This document shows positions 34,787 through 43,610 of a stretch of DNA of 64,000 bases, one piece after another. Origin of the DNA: Microthrixaceae bacterium (GTDB taxonomy: Bacteria; Actinomycetota; Acidimicrobiia; Acidimicrobiales; Microtrichaceae); the NCBI GenBank assembly GCA_023957995.1, contig JAMLGK010000014.1:1-64000 (forward strand). Direction: 5' to 3'. Each line of letters begins with the position of its first letter. Position 1 is the first letter of the stretch. Made by a program: the position numbers and the translations under genes. The notes under the pieces were generated by a model that saw only the letters and a program-made list of their open reading frames with translations, was not told where the DNA came from and searched no databases.

Positions 34787-35407
34787 TCAGCGGTGCAGCG
34801 GCACCGTGGCCAACAGAGCGGTCAGTGTCGCGTGTGCCATCAGTTCGGTCGTCTCACGGTCGGCGTCTCCCGCTCCCCAGCCTTCTGCTGCTCCGATGAA
34901 GGCGCCGAGGAGCACCGGGGCCACGGAGCGAGCGGACTGGCGGTCGAGCCCGAAGTGCTCCGTCAACAGCGCGGTGACGAAACGCACACCCAGGCGTTCC
35001 TCCTTGTCGCGGTCGTCCGCGACGATCGCTCCGGGTCCGGTGAGCACGCCCAACAGATCAGCTGAATGCTCCACCTCGTCGAAGTAGCTCCGCACGATCG
35101 CGGAGACCCTCTCAGCGTCCTCGGCCGCGGCACCGGCCTCCCACATCCCGCCTGCGACCCGGGCCGTCTCGCGGTCCCGCAGTGCGAGCAGCACGGCGTT
35201 GGAGTTGTCGAAGTGTGCATACGGGAGGGCCTTGGACACCCCGGCCCACTCGGCCAGTCGTTCCATCGTCACGGCTTGGGCGCCGTGCTGGATGAGCAGT
35301 TGGGCAGCAACATCCAACAACTGTTCGCGCCTGGCCGACTTGCTCATCCTGGGGGCGCGTCCGTTGGTGCTCGCTGGCCCAGGTTCCCTGGGATGTTTCG
35401 CGTCCAT
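34787..35407 (-). CDS. TetR family transcriptional regulator
   Basis: 206 aa; the HTH (about residues 43-70: VTMERLAEWAGVSKALPYAHF) follows a basic N-terminus. An in-frame Met at residue 21 (MSKSARREQ) may be the real start. It is convergent with the ABC pair and not obviously linked to a target. Ligand unknown. Confidence 0.88.
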   Translation of the reverse strand: MDAKHPREPGPASTNGRAPRMSKSARREQLLDVAAQLLIQHGAQAVTMERLAEWAGVSKALPYAHFDNSNAVLLALRDRETARVAGGMWEAGAAAEDAERVSAIVRSYFDEVEHSADLLGVLTGPGAIVADDRDKEERLGVRFVTALLTEHFGLDRQSARSVAPVLLGAFIGAAEGWGAGDADRETTELMAHATLTALLATVPLHR

Positions 35408-35518
35408 GGCACCCCTTCGACCCGACGCCCCCCGACGACGGTCAGATCGTCAAGTTAGTCGGGCCGCCCCGAGCGCGCTCGGCCGATCGGTACCGCGCCC
35501 ATCCGATCGACGGCACGT

Positions 35519-35938
35519 CTAGTCCGAGGCCACGTCCCAGTGCTGTCGCAGGATCTCGGCGAGTTGGGTCTCGGATCCCCCCTCGGCCTCGAGCGCGGCC
35601 AGCACCTGATTGACCAATGCGTAGTGGAACTCGTCAGCCTCGGCCGGTCGCAGTTCGGCCAATCCCTCGGCGTGTGCTTGCTCCACTGCCAGACCCGCTT
35701 CGTAGAGAGCGTTGATCATGTACTCGACCTCGTCCGGCGGACGTTCGCCCACCCAGTGGAACCGATCACCTTCTGGCTCCACCGAGCGCCAGATCCCGAT
35801 CAGTTCGACGAAGGCGTCGAGGACCTCCTCCGGAGCACGACCGGCAGGGTTCCCCCGGAGGCTCTCGACAACCGATTCGGCGTAGCCCAACCAGGCTTCG
35901 GCACTGCGCTGGGCGACGGGTCCTACCTCGATGCGCAC
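35519..35938 (-). CDS. Hypothetical protein, acidic and helical
   Basis: 139 aa from GTG 35938. No family recognised. It is mainly amphipathic helices (AEAWLGYAESVVESLRG, EVLDAFVELIGIW, EVEYMINALYEAGLAVEQAH) with no signal or membrane segment. An upstream ATG at 36028 would start inside a perfect 13-bp palindrome, so the later start is preferred. Codon use is like the neighbours, and homologues would be expected only in close relatives. Confidence 0.6.
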   Translation of the reverse strand: MRIEVGPVAQRSAEAWLGYAESVVESLRGNPAGRAPEEVLDAFVELIGIWRSVEPEGDRFHWVGERPPDEVEYMINALYEAGLAVEQAHAEGLAELRPAEADEFHYALVNQVLAALEAEGGSETQLAEILRQHWDVASD

Positions 35939-36006
35939 CCGACCATTGTCGCGCCCTTTCAGGCTTCGGTCGATCACCCGACCCGGCTGGCCCCGGTAGC
36001 GCTGGG

Positions 36007-36037
36007 GTACCAGGGGTGGAGCCACCACCCCTGGTAC
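36007..36037. promoter_or_regulatory. Perfect 13-bp inverted repeat upstream of the nucleoside hydrolase gene
   Basis: GTACCAGGGGTGG and CCACCCCTGGTAC with a 5-nt spacer, 66 bp before the nucleoside hydrolase ATG. A second, smaller hairpin (ACACCT-GA-AGGTGT, 36069-36082) lies between. Either an operator or a leader hairpin; no regulator gene is adjacent. Confidence 0.5.
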
Positions 36038-36102
36038 TGCTGTCCTACCCTGTGCCGCTCACACCGCGACACCTGAAGGTGTCCCCCGGAACGAGGACCC
36101 AG

Positions 36103-37269
36103 ATGCCACTCGATCGTCGCAAGTTCATCGTCGGCGGGGCCGCTGCGGGCGGCACCGCGCTGGTTGCAGGCTGCACCTCCGCCGACGACGGAACCGCGTC
36201 CACCACCACAGCAGAAACGTCCGGGGCCACATCACCCACCCCGGTGCCTGCGGAACTCGCCGACACGGAACTGCCCGAGGCCCCCGAACAGCCGTTGCGC
36301 GTGATCATCGATTCAGACGCCGCCAATGAGATCGACGACCAGTTCGCCCTGGCCTGGGCACTGATGGCGCCTGAAGCGCTGCAGATCGAGGCGATCACCG
36401 CCGCACCGTTCAGCTTCGGTGACTACCTGGCGGGCCTCCTCGCCGCCCAGGAAGCGCGCGGTGAGGGACCGGCAACGCCCTTCGAGGAACTCGCGGTCAC
36501 CACCGGCTCCGAAGGCATCGAGAAGCTCCGTTCCGACGCCGGAGCCGGAGCGGGGATGAGCGCGAGCCTGGCCGAGATAGAGCGGGTGCTGGATGCGGCC
36601 GCTCCGGTGAACCGACCTCCGGCGGTGCCCGGGTCGGAGTCGTTCCTGCCGAGTGTCACCGAACCCGTACCGAGCGCAGCGGCAACCGCCATCATCGAAG
36701 CAGCACACGCCGGCGACACCCCCCTCTACGTGCCGGTCCTCGGAGCCGCCACCAACGTCGCATCGGCGCTCCTGGAGGATCCCACGATCGCGGACCGGAT
36801 CGTGGTGGTGTTCGTCGCCGGCTTCCCGAGCGCGAGCCCACAGGTCGATGAGAGCTTCAACCTGCTCGGGGACGTCAACGCTTCACGGGTGTTGTTCGCG
36901 AAGGCTCCGAAGCTCCTGTACATACCGGGCTACGGCGTCTCGGAGACCCTCACCACCCCCAAGGTGGAAGTGGATGCCTACCTGGCGGGCCGGGGTGCCC
37001 TCGGCGACCTGCTGGCCGAGCTGATGGCGCGCAAGGTCGCACCGGATGGGCGGACCGTGCCCGGGAACCGGCGCGTCATGTGGGACATGGCCCCGATCGC
37101 CTGGCTGATCGATCAGGGCTGGCTGTCCACGTTCCGCACCGGACGCGGCACCATCCGCGACGACCACCGTTGGGAACCCGCTCCCGGCGAGATGACCGAG
37201 GCGTTCCAGATCGACGACGTCGCTGTGTTCACCGACTTCTTCGCGAGATTCGACCCCGACCGCGGTTGA
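36103..37269 (+). CDS. Tat-exported nucleoside hydrolase (IUNH family) lipoprotein
   Basis: 388 aa. The start MPLDRRKFIVGGAAAGG is a twin-arginine signal ending in LVAGC (lipobox Cys near 23), then a Ser/Thr linker. The hydrolase domain begins with the calcium-binding IDSDAANEIDDQFAL (DxDxxxEIDD variant of DTDPGxDD). It would split ribonucleosides to base plus ribose outside the cytoplasm. FNLLGDVNASRVLF and GNRRVMWDMAPIAWL fit the family. The two hairpins upstream may regulate it. Confidence 0.88.
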   Translation: MPLDRRKFIVGGAAAGGTALVAGCTSADDGTASTTTAETSGATSPTPVPAELADTELPEAPEQPLRVIIDSDAANEIDDQFALAWALMAPEALQIEAITAAPFSFGDYLAGLLAAQEARGEGPATPFEELAVTTGSEGIEKLRSDAGAGAGMSASLAEIERVLDAAAPVNRPPAVPGSESFLPSVTEPVPSAAATAIIEAAHAGDTPLYVPVLGAATNVASALLEDPTIADRIVVVFVAGFPSASPQVDESFNLLGDVNASRVLFAKAPKLLYIPGYGVSETLTTPKVEVDAYLAGRGALGDLLAELMARKVAPDGRTVPGNRRVMWDMAPIAWLIDQGWLSTFRTGRGTIRDDHRWEPAPGEMTEAFQIDDVAVFTDFFARFDPDRG

Positions 37270-37287
37270 CCGACACCCGGTCCCGGC

Positions 37288-37299
37288 TGGCGGCCGCCA
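37288..37299. terminator. 12-bp palindrome between convergent genes
   Basis: TGGCGGCCGCCA, a perfect palindrome in the 33-bp gap between the nucleoside hydrolase and J-protein genes; possibly part of a terminator, otherwise a common GC-rich palindrome. Confidence 0.2.
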
Positions 37300-37302
37300 C
37301 GG

Positions 37303-38100
37303 TCAGTCCCGTGCCGCCAGCAGCGCTCCGACGAGCAGCGCTCCGGCCACGATCACCAGGGCTGCGTTGGACAGCGCCAACAGCACGAACGGAACCACGA
37401 CCCAGATCGCGAGGGCCGCGGCCACCACGCCGAGCACGGTACGCAACACCGTCGAGCTGACGATCCTGGCGAAGGTGCCCCGTGCATCCGGATCGGGAGG
37501 TCTCGACACGAGCGACACCGCGACCACGAGCGCCGCCAGGACGATCTGCACCACCGACACCTCTGTGGGCGTGGGCGAGAGCTGGAAGGAAGCTCCCAGG
37601 AAGTCGACCTGGCCACCCGACGCTGCGCCTCCCGGCAGGAGTTCCAGCAGTGACACGAGGATCACCAACGCTGCGCTCGAGAGGGTCAGCAGCCGATGGA
37701 TGTTGATGTTTGCGCGCTGCTCCGACGACCTGGCCAGTTCTGCGGCCTCCCGAGCAGCTGCCTGCTCGGCGGCCCTTCGTCGGGCCTCGTCCCGTCGTGC
37801 CTCCCAGGCACGGCGCTCGATCTCCCGTTCGCGTTGCTCGAAGCGCTGCTGGATGCCGAGCATCGCGCCTCCGGCCACGGGACGGGTGTCGTGCAACCAG
37901 GAGTCGTACTCGCTGCGCAGCTCCGGGTCGGCCAGCACCCGCCAAGCCGCCTGGAGCGCCTCGAAGTCATGCTCTGACCCGCCGGAGTCCGGGTGCAATT
38001 GCTTCACCCGTCGACGGTAAGCCGCCTTCAGCTCGCGTTCCCCTGCGTCAGGATCCACACCGAGCACCTCGTAGTGGCTGAGCCTCGTGGGAGTTGTCAC
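37303..38100 (-). CDS. J-domain (DnaJ-like) membrane protein
   Basis: 265 aa. The J domain fills residues 7-70 with the HPD tripeptide at 36-38 (KQLHPDSGG). A charged coiled-coil-like region rich in Arg, Ala and Glu follows (about 90-140), then three to four hydrophobic segments. It is not a full DnaJ, having no zinc-finger or G/F region. It probably recruits DnaK to the membrane. No partner chaperone gene is close. Confidence 0.9.
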   Translation of the reverse strand: MTTPTRLSHYEVLGVDPDAGERELKAAYRRRVKQLHPDSGGSEHDFEALQAAWRVLADPELRSEYDSWLHDTRPVAGGAMLGIQQRFEQREREIERRAWEARRDEARRRAAEQAAAREAAELARSSEQRANINIHRLLTLSSAALVILVSLLELLPGGAASGGQVDFLGASFQLSPTPTEVSVVQIVLAALVVAVSLVSRPPDPDARGTFARIVSSTVLRTVLGVVAAALAIWVVVPFVLLALSNAALVIVAGALLVGALLAARD

Positions 38101-38143
38101 CTCGGTCCCCCTGGGTCTGCCGGATCGGGGCCGGCCGGATTCG

Positions 38144-38195
38144 AACAGTGTTGGATACCGCCACCGAGATCCCGGCGGTGGTATCCAACACTGTT
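38144..38195. terminator. Long hairpin, 16-bp perfect outer stem
   Basis: AACAGTGTTGGATACC and GGTATCCAACACTGTT flank 20 nt that can pair further (GCCaCCG with CGGcGGT, one mismatch and one G-T). It lies downstream of the thioester-domain gene and upstream of the J-protein gene, both on the minus strand. There is no T-run, so it may be a processing or regulatory hairpin rather than a classical terminator. Confidence 0.5.
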
Positions 38196-38260
38196 ATCGG
38201 CAGAACTCGTGCCGGCTGGAGGAATCCGAACCCGGGATCCGCTGACCCCGGTCCGCCCGG

Positions 38261-39778
38261 TCAGCCCTCGGTGCGGTCCGGGGTGCGGCCCCTGGATGCC
38301 GCGAGGAGTCCGAGACCGACGATCAGGGCCAGCGCTCCTGCCCCGAGTACCGCCGACGTGGCCGAGGAGCCCGTGTAGGCGAGACTGGTCCCGGTGCTGC
38401 CCGATGACGTGGTCGAACGGGTGACGACCGCACGCTGCACGGTGGCTGTCGGCGCCTCCGGGGTGGTCACCTCGCTGGGTGGTTCCTCCGTCGGCGTGGT
38501 CGTCGTGGGCTGGGTTGTGGGGACACTCGTCGTGGTGGTCGAGGTCGTGGTGCTGGTCGAGGTGGTGCTGGTCGACGTGGTGCTGGTCGTCGAGGTGGTG
38601 CTCGGTGGCGTGTAGATCACCGCGAGCGACGCCTCGGCGGACACCTGGGTGTCACGGGAGTCGTGGGAGACCAGGTCCTGGGTGGTTCCACGGTCGATGT
38701 AGACCAGTTGGTCACCGGTGGAGACTCCGCTCGCCGTGGCGACGATCTCGCCGTCACTGGTGATCACCGTGCACAGGGTCACGTTGCCGTTGCTGGTGCT
38801 CACGGTTTCGACATCGGTACCGGTGTCACAGGTACCGGAGAGCGAGTCGTAGGGATGCAGGGGACCGACGCTCGAGCCGACGCCCACCGGGTCCACTCCC
38901 TGGGCGGAGAACTCGAACAGTGCAACGTCGCCTTCGGTGGATGCCGCGATGCTGATCGAGGGCACCTCCGCCACCGGTTCGGCGTCAGCCGCCGCAACCA
39001 GTTCGGCGTAGCGGGCGAGCACCTGTGAGGTGGTCACGTCGCCAGCCTCCCAGGGCAGGTTCCACCGCTTGTAGAGGCCCTGGTCGGAGAGGTAGCTGCC
39101 GAGGGCGGGATCGAATCCGTCCGAGTAGTGCCAGATCGCAGTCTGGACGGCGGCGAGTTCGATACGGAGGTCAGCCGGCAGGGGCAGCGAGTCGTAGTAG
39201 CTGTGGCCCGCAGCCGGACCCTGTGCGTACTGGTGCACGAGCGGGTACTCGGCGGTCACGTCCTCGGAGGCGATGACGTTCTCCTGCCAGTCGAAGATTC
39301 CCTTTCCAGGCCGGAGGCGCAGCACGTTGCGCGGGTCGGGAAGCCTGTTGTCGGCCAGCACGGCCCGGATCCGGTTGGCGTTGGCCCTCACCAGGTCGCT
39401 GTTGGCGTCGGCGATCGAGGCCAGATCCGCCTCGGTCCCCCCGGCCGCACCTCCACCCACCGGAGCCTGGGTGCAGAAGGCCCAGACGGGGCCGTTGCCG
39501 ACATCCACGACGTCTGCGGAGATGTAGGTCGCACCCCAGGGGCCGTGCGCCTTCATGGCTGCGCTCACCGTCAGCGGTGCGAGGTTGACCACCTCCTGGC
39601 CGGGGTCGGCCGAGGCGAGGGTTCCGGCTGAACCAGCTCCGAACACGAGACCGATCACGCCGACCGCGGCAAGGATCCTGCCGATCAGGGTCGGGGTGGT
39701 GAGCTTGCGGTTGTCCTGTGGGGCACTCTCGGGCATCTGGGGGCTTCCGATCTGCGGGGCGATTGCTTGCACCACCAA
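38261..39778 (-). CDS. Thioester-domain (TQXA) surface protein with LAxTG sorting motif
   Basis: 505 aa. Order: N-terminal hydrophobic signal (ILAAVGVIGLVFGAGSAGTL, about 34-53), then a thioester domain with VWAFCTQAP (Cys) and AAVQTAIWHYSDG (Gln), the pair that forms an internal Cys-Gln thioester in Gram-positive adhesins. A beta-rich region and a long Ser/Thr-only stalk (about 400-430) follow. The end is SLAYTGS, a hydrophobic helix and RGR. LAYTG fits the LAxTG signal of class E sortases. Predicted to be covalently anchored to the wall and able to bond to a surface. No sortase gene is in the window. Met15 (39736) is an alternative start. Confidence 0.85.
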   Translation of the reverse strand: MVVQAIAPQIGSPQMPESAPQDNRKLTTPTLIGRILAAVGVIGLVFGAGSAGTLASADPGQEVVNLAPLTVSAAMKAHGPWGATYISADVVDVGNGPVWAFCTQAPVGGGAAGGTEADLASIADANSDLVRANANRIRAVLADNRLPDPRNVLRLRPGKGIFDWQENVIASEDVTAEYPLVHQYAQGPAAGHSYYDSLPLPADLRIELAAVQTAIWHYSDGFDPALGSYLSDQGLYKRWNLPWEAGDVTTSQVLARYAELVAAADAEPVAEVPSISIAASTEGDVALFEFSAQGVDPVGVGSSVGPLHPYDSLSGTCDTGTDVETVSTSNGNVTLCTVITSDGEIVATASGVSTGDQLVYIDRGTTQDLVSHDSRDTQVSAEASLAVIYTPPSTTSTTSTTSTSTTSTSTTTSTTTTSVPTTQPTTTTPTEEPPSEVTTPEAPTATVQRAVVTRSTTSSGSTGTSLAYTGSSATSAVLGAGALALIVGLGLLAASRGRTPDRTEG

Positions 39779-39819
39779 TGATCGGGGCTCGATGCTCCGA
39801 TTGCATGGGCCGGTGGCCC

Positions 39820-39835
39820 CTACCCGACCGGGTAG
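39820..39835. terminator. Small hairpin between two minus-strand genes
   Basis: CTACCCG-AC-CGGGTAG in the 87-bp gap between the membrane-protein gene and the thioester-domain gene; may separate the two transcripts. No T-run. Confidence 0.3.
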
Positions 39836-39865
39836 TTCTCCCAGTCGGATCCACCCCGCAGGCGA

Positions 39866-41212
39866 CTACTGCGCCGGCGCGTCGCCCGCCGAGCGCTCAG
39901 GGACGCCCGCCATGCCCGCCAGGAACTGCAGCACGGCCAGGAACACCACCGCCACGGCGGCAACCACGACGACCGTCATCCCGGTCGGCTGGCTGATGAT
40001 CACCAGGACCAATCCGGCTACCACGAGCACCGCCACCCTGAGCCCGGTGAGGTACTTCGCACAGAATCCCGGGACCGGGCCCAGGCCGACGTGCTGTGTG
40101 GCCGCATCGGAACCCCGACCGAGGATGCCGTTCCAGAAACCCCGGACCTTCCCGGCGACCGAGCCAGGTCCGAGCACCCAGGCCCCCAGGCTGAGTACCA
40201 ACCCCAGCACGAACAGGAAGCGAACGGCCTGGAGCACGAAGCGGGTGAGGATGTCGAAGGTGGCGGCGACAGCGAGGGGGTTCTCCACCACGTCCGGAAG
40301 GTTGGAGAGGAACAGCTCGCGGCCCAGGGCCATGCCCACGATGACCACGAACATGGAGATGGCGATACCCACCCCCACGTGCAGCACTCCCTTGCGCCGG
40401 TCCACCGCAACAGCTATCGACCCGATCAGGAGTCCGAGGGTCAGCACCACGGCGATCCATGCCGTGGTGTCCATGATCGAGACCTCTCGCTGGATCGAGG
40501 CGAGTTGGGAGGAATCGAACAGGACGAACTCGGCGTTCAGCTTGTCGGTGGGAATCTTCGACTCGAGGTCGGTGCCCAGCTGGTCATCGATGAGCGCCAG
40601 CGCCTCCGAGACCAACGGTTGCAGCTCGAGCACGACCTGACCATCGGCGAAGTCGAGCACCTTGCCCTCCTTGCCGGTGAGCGCTGCGACCAGCGCGTCG
40701 TGGGCCGTTCGGTTGATCCCGTCCCATGCCTTGGCGAACTGGTCGCTCTCCACGACCTTGTCCGCAGCCTTGTCGATCAGGTTGTCGGCCCCGGCAGCGA
40801 TCGGCGCTGCCAGGAACGAGGCCTCCTCGGGCAGGGCGTCCTGCGCCAGTGACTTGATGTCCGCAGCATCGGAGACCGCGGTGGCGATCCGATCCGAGAC
40901 GGCCTTCTGCACCTCGGAGTCCTTGGCGAGGGGGGCCACCGTGTCCACGTAGCGGTCCGTGTCGAGCACCACATTGCGGGTCCACACCCCGAGCACCGAC
41001 ACCACCAGCAGGATGGATCCGAGCACGGCCATGACCAGCGAGACCCTGTCGCGACGCCTCGAGGTGTGCGACACGCCGTCCGGGCCGACAGCGAGCTGCG
41101 CCCGGAGTCGCTCGTTCTCCTCGCGCAGCTTCTCGAGTTCGGCTCTGGTGGCAGTAGCGCCGCCGGCTTCGGCGTCGTCGCCACTGCCGCTCGTCTCGTC
41201 ATCTGTGGTCAT
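39866..41212 (-). CDS. Uncharacterised actinobacterial membrane protein with N-terminal coiled coil
   Basis: 448 aa. Residues about 22-42 (ATRAELEKLREENERLRAQL) form a heptad coiled coil on the cytoplasmic side. One membrane span (about 60-80) precedes VVLDTDRYVDTVAPLAKD, a motif I have seen in many unnamed actinobacterial membrane proteins. A soluble region of about 150 residues follows, then four to five more spans. Function unknown. It is last in an overlapping operon with gadB and the YrhK-like gene (ATGA overlap at 41209-41212), which suggests a role connected with glutamate/GABA or acid stress. Confidence 0.75.
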   Translation of the reverse strand: MTTDDETSGSGDDAEAGGATATRAELEKLREENERLRAQLAVGPDGVSHTSRRRDRVSLVMAVLGSILLVVSVLGVWTRNVVLDTDRYVDTVAPLAKDSEVQKAVSDRIATAVSDAADIKSLAQDALPEEASFLAAPIAAGADNLIDKAADKVVESDQFAKAWDGINRTAHDALVAALTGKEGKVLDFADGQVVLELQPLVSEALALIDDQLGTDLESKIPTDKLNAEFVLFDSSQLASIQREVSIMDTTAWIAVVLTLGLLIGSIAVAVDRRKGVLHVGVGIAISMFVVIVGMALGRELFLSNLPDVVENPLAVAATFDILTRFVLQAVRFLFVLGLVLSLGAWVLGPGSVAGKVRGFWNGILGRGSDAATQHVGLGPVPGFCAKYLTGLRVAVLVVAGLVLVIISQPTGMTVVVVAAVAVVFLAVLQFLAGMAGVPERSAGDAPAQ

Positions 41213-42189
41213 GGTCGGACCTTTCGGTCGGGTGTCGGACTAGCCATCGAATCGGAAGAAGGCCCATCGGGACCCACGGCACCAGCAGGTGGCGCATCAT
41301 TGTCGAGCGACGACTCCACGGGCAACAGGGCGGCGCCCGCCAGGAAACAGATCGCCCCGCTGAACGTACCCAGGTTCACCAGGGACGGATTCGCCACTTC
41401 CTCATTGGTCCCCGGGTACCTGGCGGCGACCGCGGAGACGCCGAAGGCGATCGACCCCAACATGTTGAGTGCAGCTATGCGCCAACCGGTGGAACGATCG
41501 CTGCGCGGGAGCACACCGCGGTTCACCTCCGAGTACGCCAGCCAGCTCGCCACCAGGAAGCAGATCGAGCCACCCACGTCAGGCGCCCAGATCAGATTGC
41601 GCACGCGGGTGGGATCGGGACTGGGAGAGATCGCCGCGAAGGTGCTGACGTTGAACATCAGGGTGCCTGCGAACTGGACCACGGTGGACCACCAGTCCAG
41701 CCGGCGCGGGGTCCAGCCGACGATGGCGCGGATCCTCGAGGGCCGCGGGGAGTCGCGCCTGATCCCCTCGGGGGCGGCGAGCACCTCGTGGTACGCCAGA
41801 TAGGCGGCCGAGGTGAAGAAGATGGAGCCGACGAAGAACGTGATCCCGACCGTGCGGGAAGGCACTGCGTTGAAGTACCAGGGCAGCGATCCGAGGGCGA
41901 AACAGATCGAGCCGATACCGAAGAGCGAACCCAGGGCCATGCTCATCCGGCTGGGCGGGGGCCTGCGTCGGACCTGTCCCGCCTCCACGACCGGTCGGCC
42001 GGAACTCCTCAGCCCCAGGCCCTTGCGGTGGCGCCGCGAGGTCCACTCGAAGTCACCACCTCCGGGCGATGTCAGCCGCGCGTGCGTGACGAAACCGAGT
42101 GGGCCGGTCGTCTCCTCCAAGCGCCAGCCGTCGGGGAGGTCCCCCAACGCCGGAGCGGCCCCCGCCGCGAGGGCAGGGGTGGAACTCAT
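41209..42189 (-). CDS. YrhK-domain-like membrane protein
   Basis: 326 aa with six or so membrane segments arranged as three repeats of a two-helix unit: SLFGIGSICFALGSLPWY and VGSIFFTSAAYLAYHEV, then WSTVVQFAGTLMFNVSTF and DVGGSICFLVASWLAYSEV, then MLGSIAFGVSAV and LGTFSGAICFLAGAALL. The G-S-I-x-F-x-x-x-A pattern matches YrhK-type domains. Overlaps both neighbours by 4 bp in the gadB operon. Function unknown. Confidence 0.7.
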   Translation of the reverse strand: MSSTPALAAGAAPALGDLPDGWRLEETTGPLGFVTHARLTSPGGGDFEWTSRRHRKGLGLRSSGRPVVEAGQVRRRPPPSRMSMALGSLFGIGSICFALGSLPWYFNAVPSRTVGITFFVGSIFFTSAAYLAYHEVLAAPEGIRRDSPRPSRIRAIVGWTPRRLDWWSTVVQFAGTLMFNVSTFAAISPSPDPTRVRNLIWAPDVGGSICFLVASWLAYSEVNRGVLPRSDRSTGWRIAALNMLGSIAFGVSAVAARYPGTNEEVANPSLVNLGTFSGAICFLAGAALLPVESSLDNDAPPAGAVGPDGPSSDSMASPTPDRKVRP

Positions 42190-43610
42190 CTACCCAGACC
42201 GGTGCGGGCCTTGCCGTGCGCCGCGGAGTGAGCGGGATGGGTCCACACATCGGGCTTGGTGGTCGGCCGCTGCTTCGGCTGCTCGGCCGCGAGATCGTTG
42301 TATGCCTTGTCGAGATCCGAGAGAAGCAGGTCGATCATCAGTCGCGAGAGGTCCAGCCTCACCACCACACGCAGGAGGTGGACATCCTCGGCATCGGGCG
42401 GAAGGCTGTAGGCGGGAACGATCCAGCCGTTCTCGCGGAGCCGTGCCGAGAGGTGGTAGACGTCGAATCCGGGGTCGTCGGCCAGCTTGAAGGTCACCAC
42501 CGGCTCGGCCAGGCCCGGGTTCAGGATCTCGAAGCGCCCGGAGGCCGCAAGGGCCTCGTTCAGGTGAGCCGCGTTGGCGAGCATGTTCCGCACGATCGAG
42601 GTGTAACCCGTCCTGCCCAGACGCAGGAAGTTGTACATCTGCGCCTGGATCATCGCGGAGCCGCGGGAGAAGTTGAAGGTGTAGGTGGGCTGGGCACCAC
42701 CCAGGTAGTTCACGCTGAACACGAGGTCCTCGGGCAGCTTGGACTTGTCGCGGAACACGAGCCATCCCACTCCGGGATACACCAAGCCGTACTTGTGCCC
42801 GGACACATTTATCGACGCCACCTGCTCGAGTCGGAAGTCCCAGAGCAGATCGGGTTCGGCGAAGGGCGCGATGAAACCGCCGCTCGCCCCATCGACGTGA
42901 AGGGGAATGTTCCAGCCCTTCTCGGTCTTGATGCGCACCAGCAGGTCGTTGAGGTCCTCGATCGGGTCGGCCTCGCCTATGTGGGTGGTGCCCAGGACTG
43001 CACCCACCGCGATGGTGTTCTCATCGATCACCGCTTCGACATCCTCCACAGCTAGGACATAGCGGTCGGGGCGCATCGGGATCTTGCGCATCTCCACGTC
43101 GAAGTAGTTCGCGAACTTGTCCCACACCACGTGGGTCTCGGCTCCGTAGACGACGTTCGGGGTGCTGTGGTCCAGGCCCGCCTCCTTGCGGCGGTTCACC
43201 CATGCCCTCTTGTGGGCCAGCAACCCGAGCATGATCGCCTCGGAGGATCCGATGGTGCCGACCCCGACGACCTCGGCGGGATCCGGAGCGTTGAACAGGT
43301 CGCCCAACATGTGCACACACCCCTCCTCGATGAGCGACGCTGCGGGATACTCGTCGTGGTCGATGTGGTTCTTGCGGAGCGTGTCCTGGATCAGCTGCTC
43401 CGCCTCGGGCTCCATCCAGGTGGTCACGAACGAGGCCAGGTTCAGGGTCTCGCGACCATCGAGCATGAGCCCGGTGTGCAGGAGTTCGTAGGCCTCCTCG
43501 GAGGGCATTCCACCCTCGGGGAACTGGCTGCGGTCGAGGTGTGTTCGAAATCCCGCCCGCCCGTGGATCGGGGTGGTGTCTGATTCCGGATGCGGTATCT
43601 CGGCGGTCAT
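42186..43610 (-). CDS. gadB: Glutamate decarboxylase
   Basis: 474-aa PLP enzyme converting glutamate to GABA and CO2 with consumption of a proton. HVDGASGGFIAPF supplies the cofactor Asp and SINVSGHKYGLVYPG the Schiff-base Lys near residue 276. NHIDHDEYPAASLIEEGCVHM is typical of Gad. ATG with GGAAGG upstream. Heads a three-gene run with 4-bp overlaps to two membrane proteins. The usual GadC antiporter is missing; one of the membrane proteins could take a related role, which is a guess. Confidence 0.95.
   Translation of the reverse strand: MTAEIPHPESDTTPIHGRAGFRTHLDRSQFPEGGMPSEEAYELLHTGLMLDGRETLNLASFVTTWMEPEAEQLIQDTLRKNHIDHDEYPAASLIEEGCVHMLGDLFNAPDPAEVVGVGTIGSSEAIMLGLLAHKRAWVNRRKEAGLDHSTPNVVYGAETHVVWDKFANYFDVEMRKIPMRPDRYVLAVEDVEAVIDENTIAVGAVLGTTHIGEADPIEDLNDLLVRIKTEKGWNIPLHVDGASGGFIAPFAEPDLLWDFRLEQVASINVSGHKYGLVYPGVGWLVFRDKSKLPEDLVFSVNYLGGAQPTYTFNFSRGSAMIQAQMYNFLRLGRTGYTSIVRNMLANAAHLNEALAASGRFEILNPGLAEPVVTFKLADDPGFDVYHLSARLRENGWIVPAYSLPPDAEDVHLLRVVVRLDLSRLMIDLLLSDLDKAYNDLAAEQPKQRPTTKPDVWTHPAHSAAHGKARTGLGR

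Noticed and set aside
38136..38146. GGATTCGAAC, which read in reverse looks like a tRNA T-loop (GTTCGAATCC)
   Set aside because: No T-stem, acceptor stem or anticodon arm can be formed around it.
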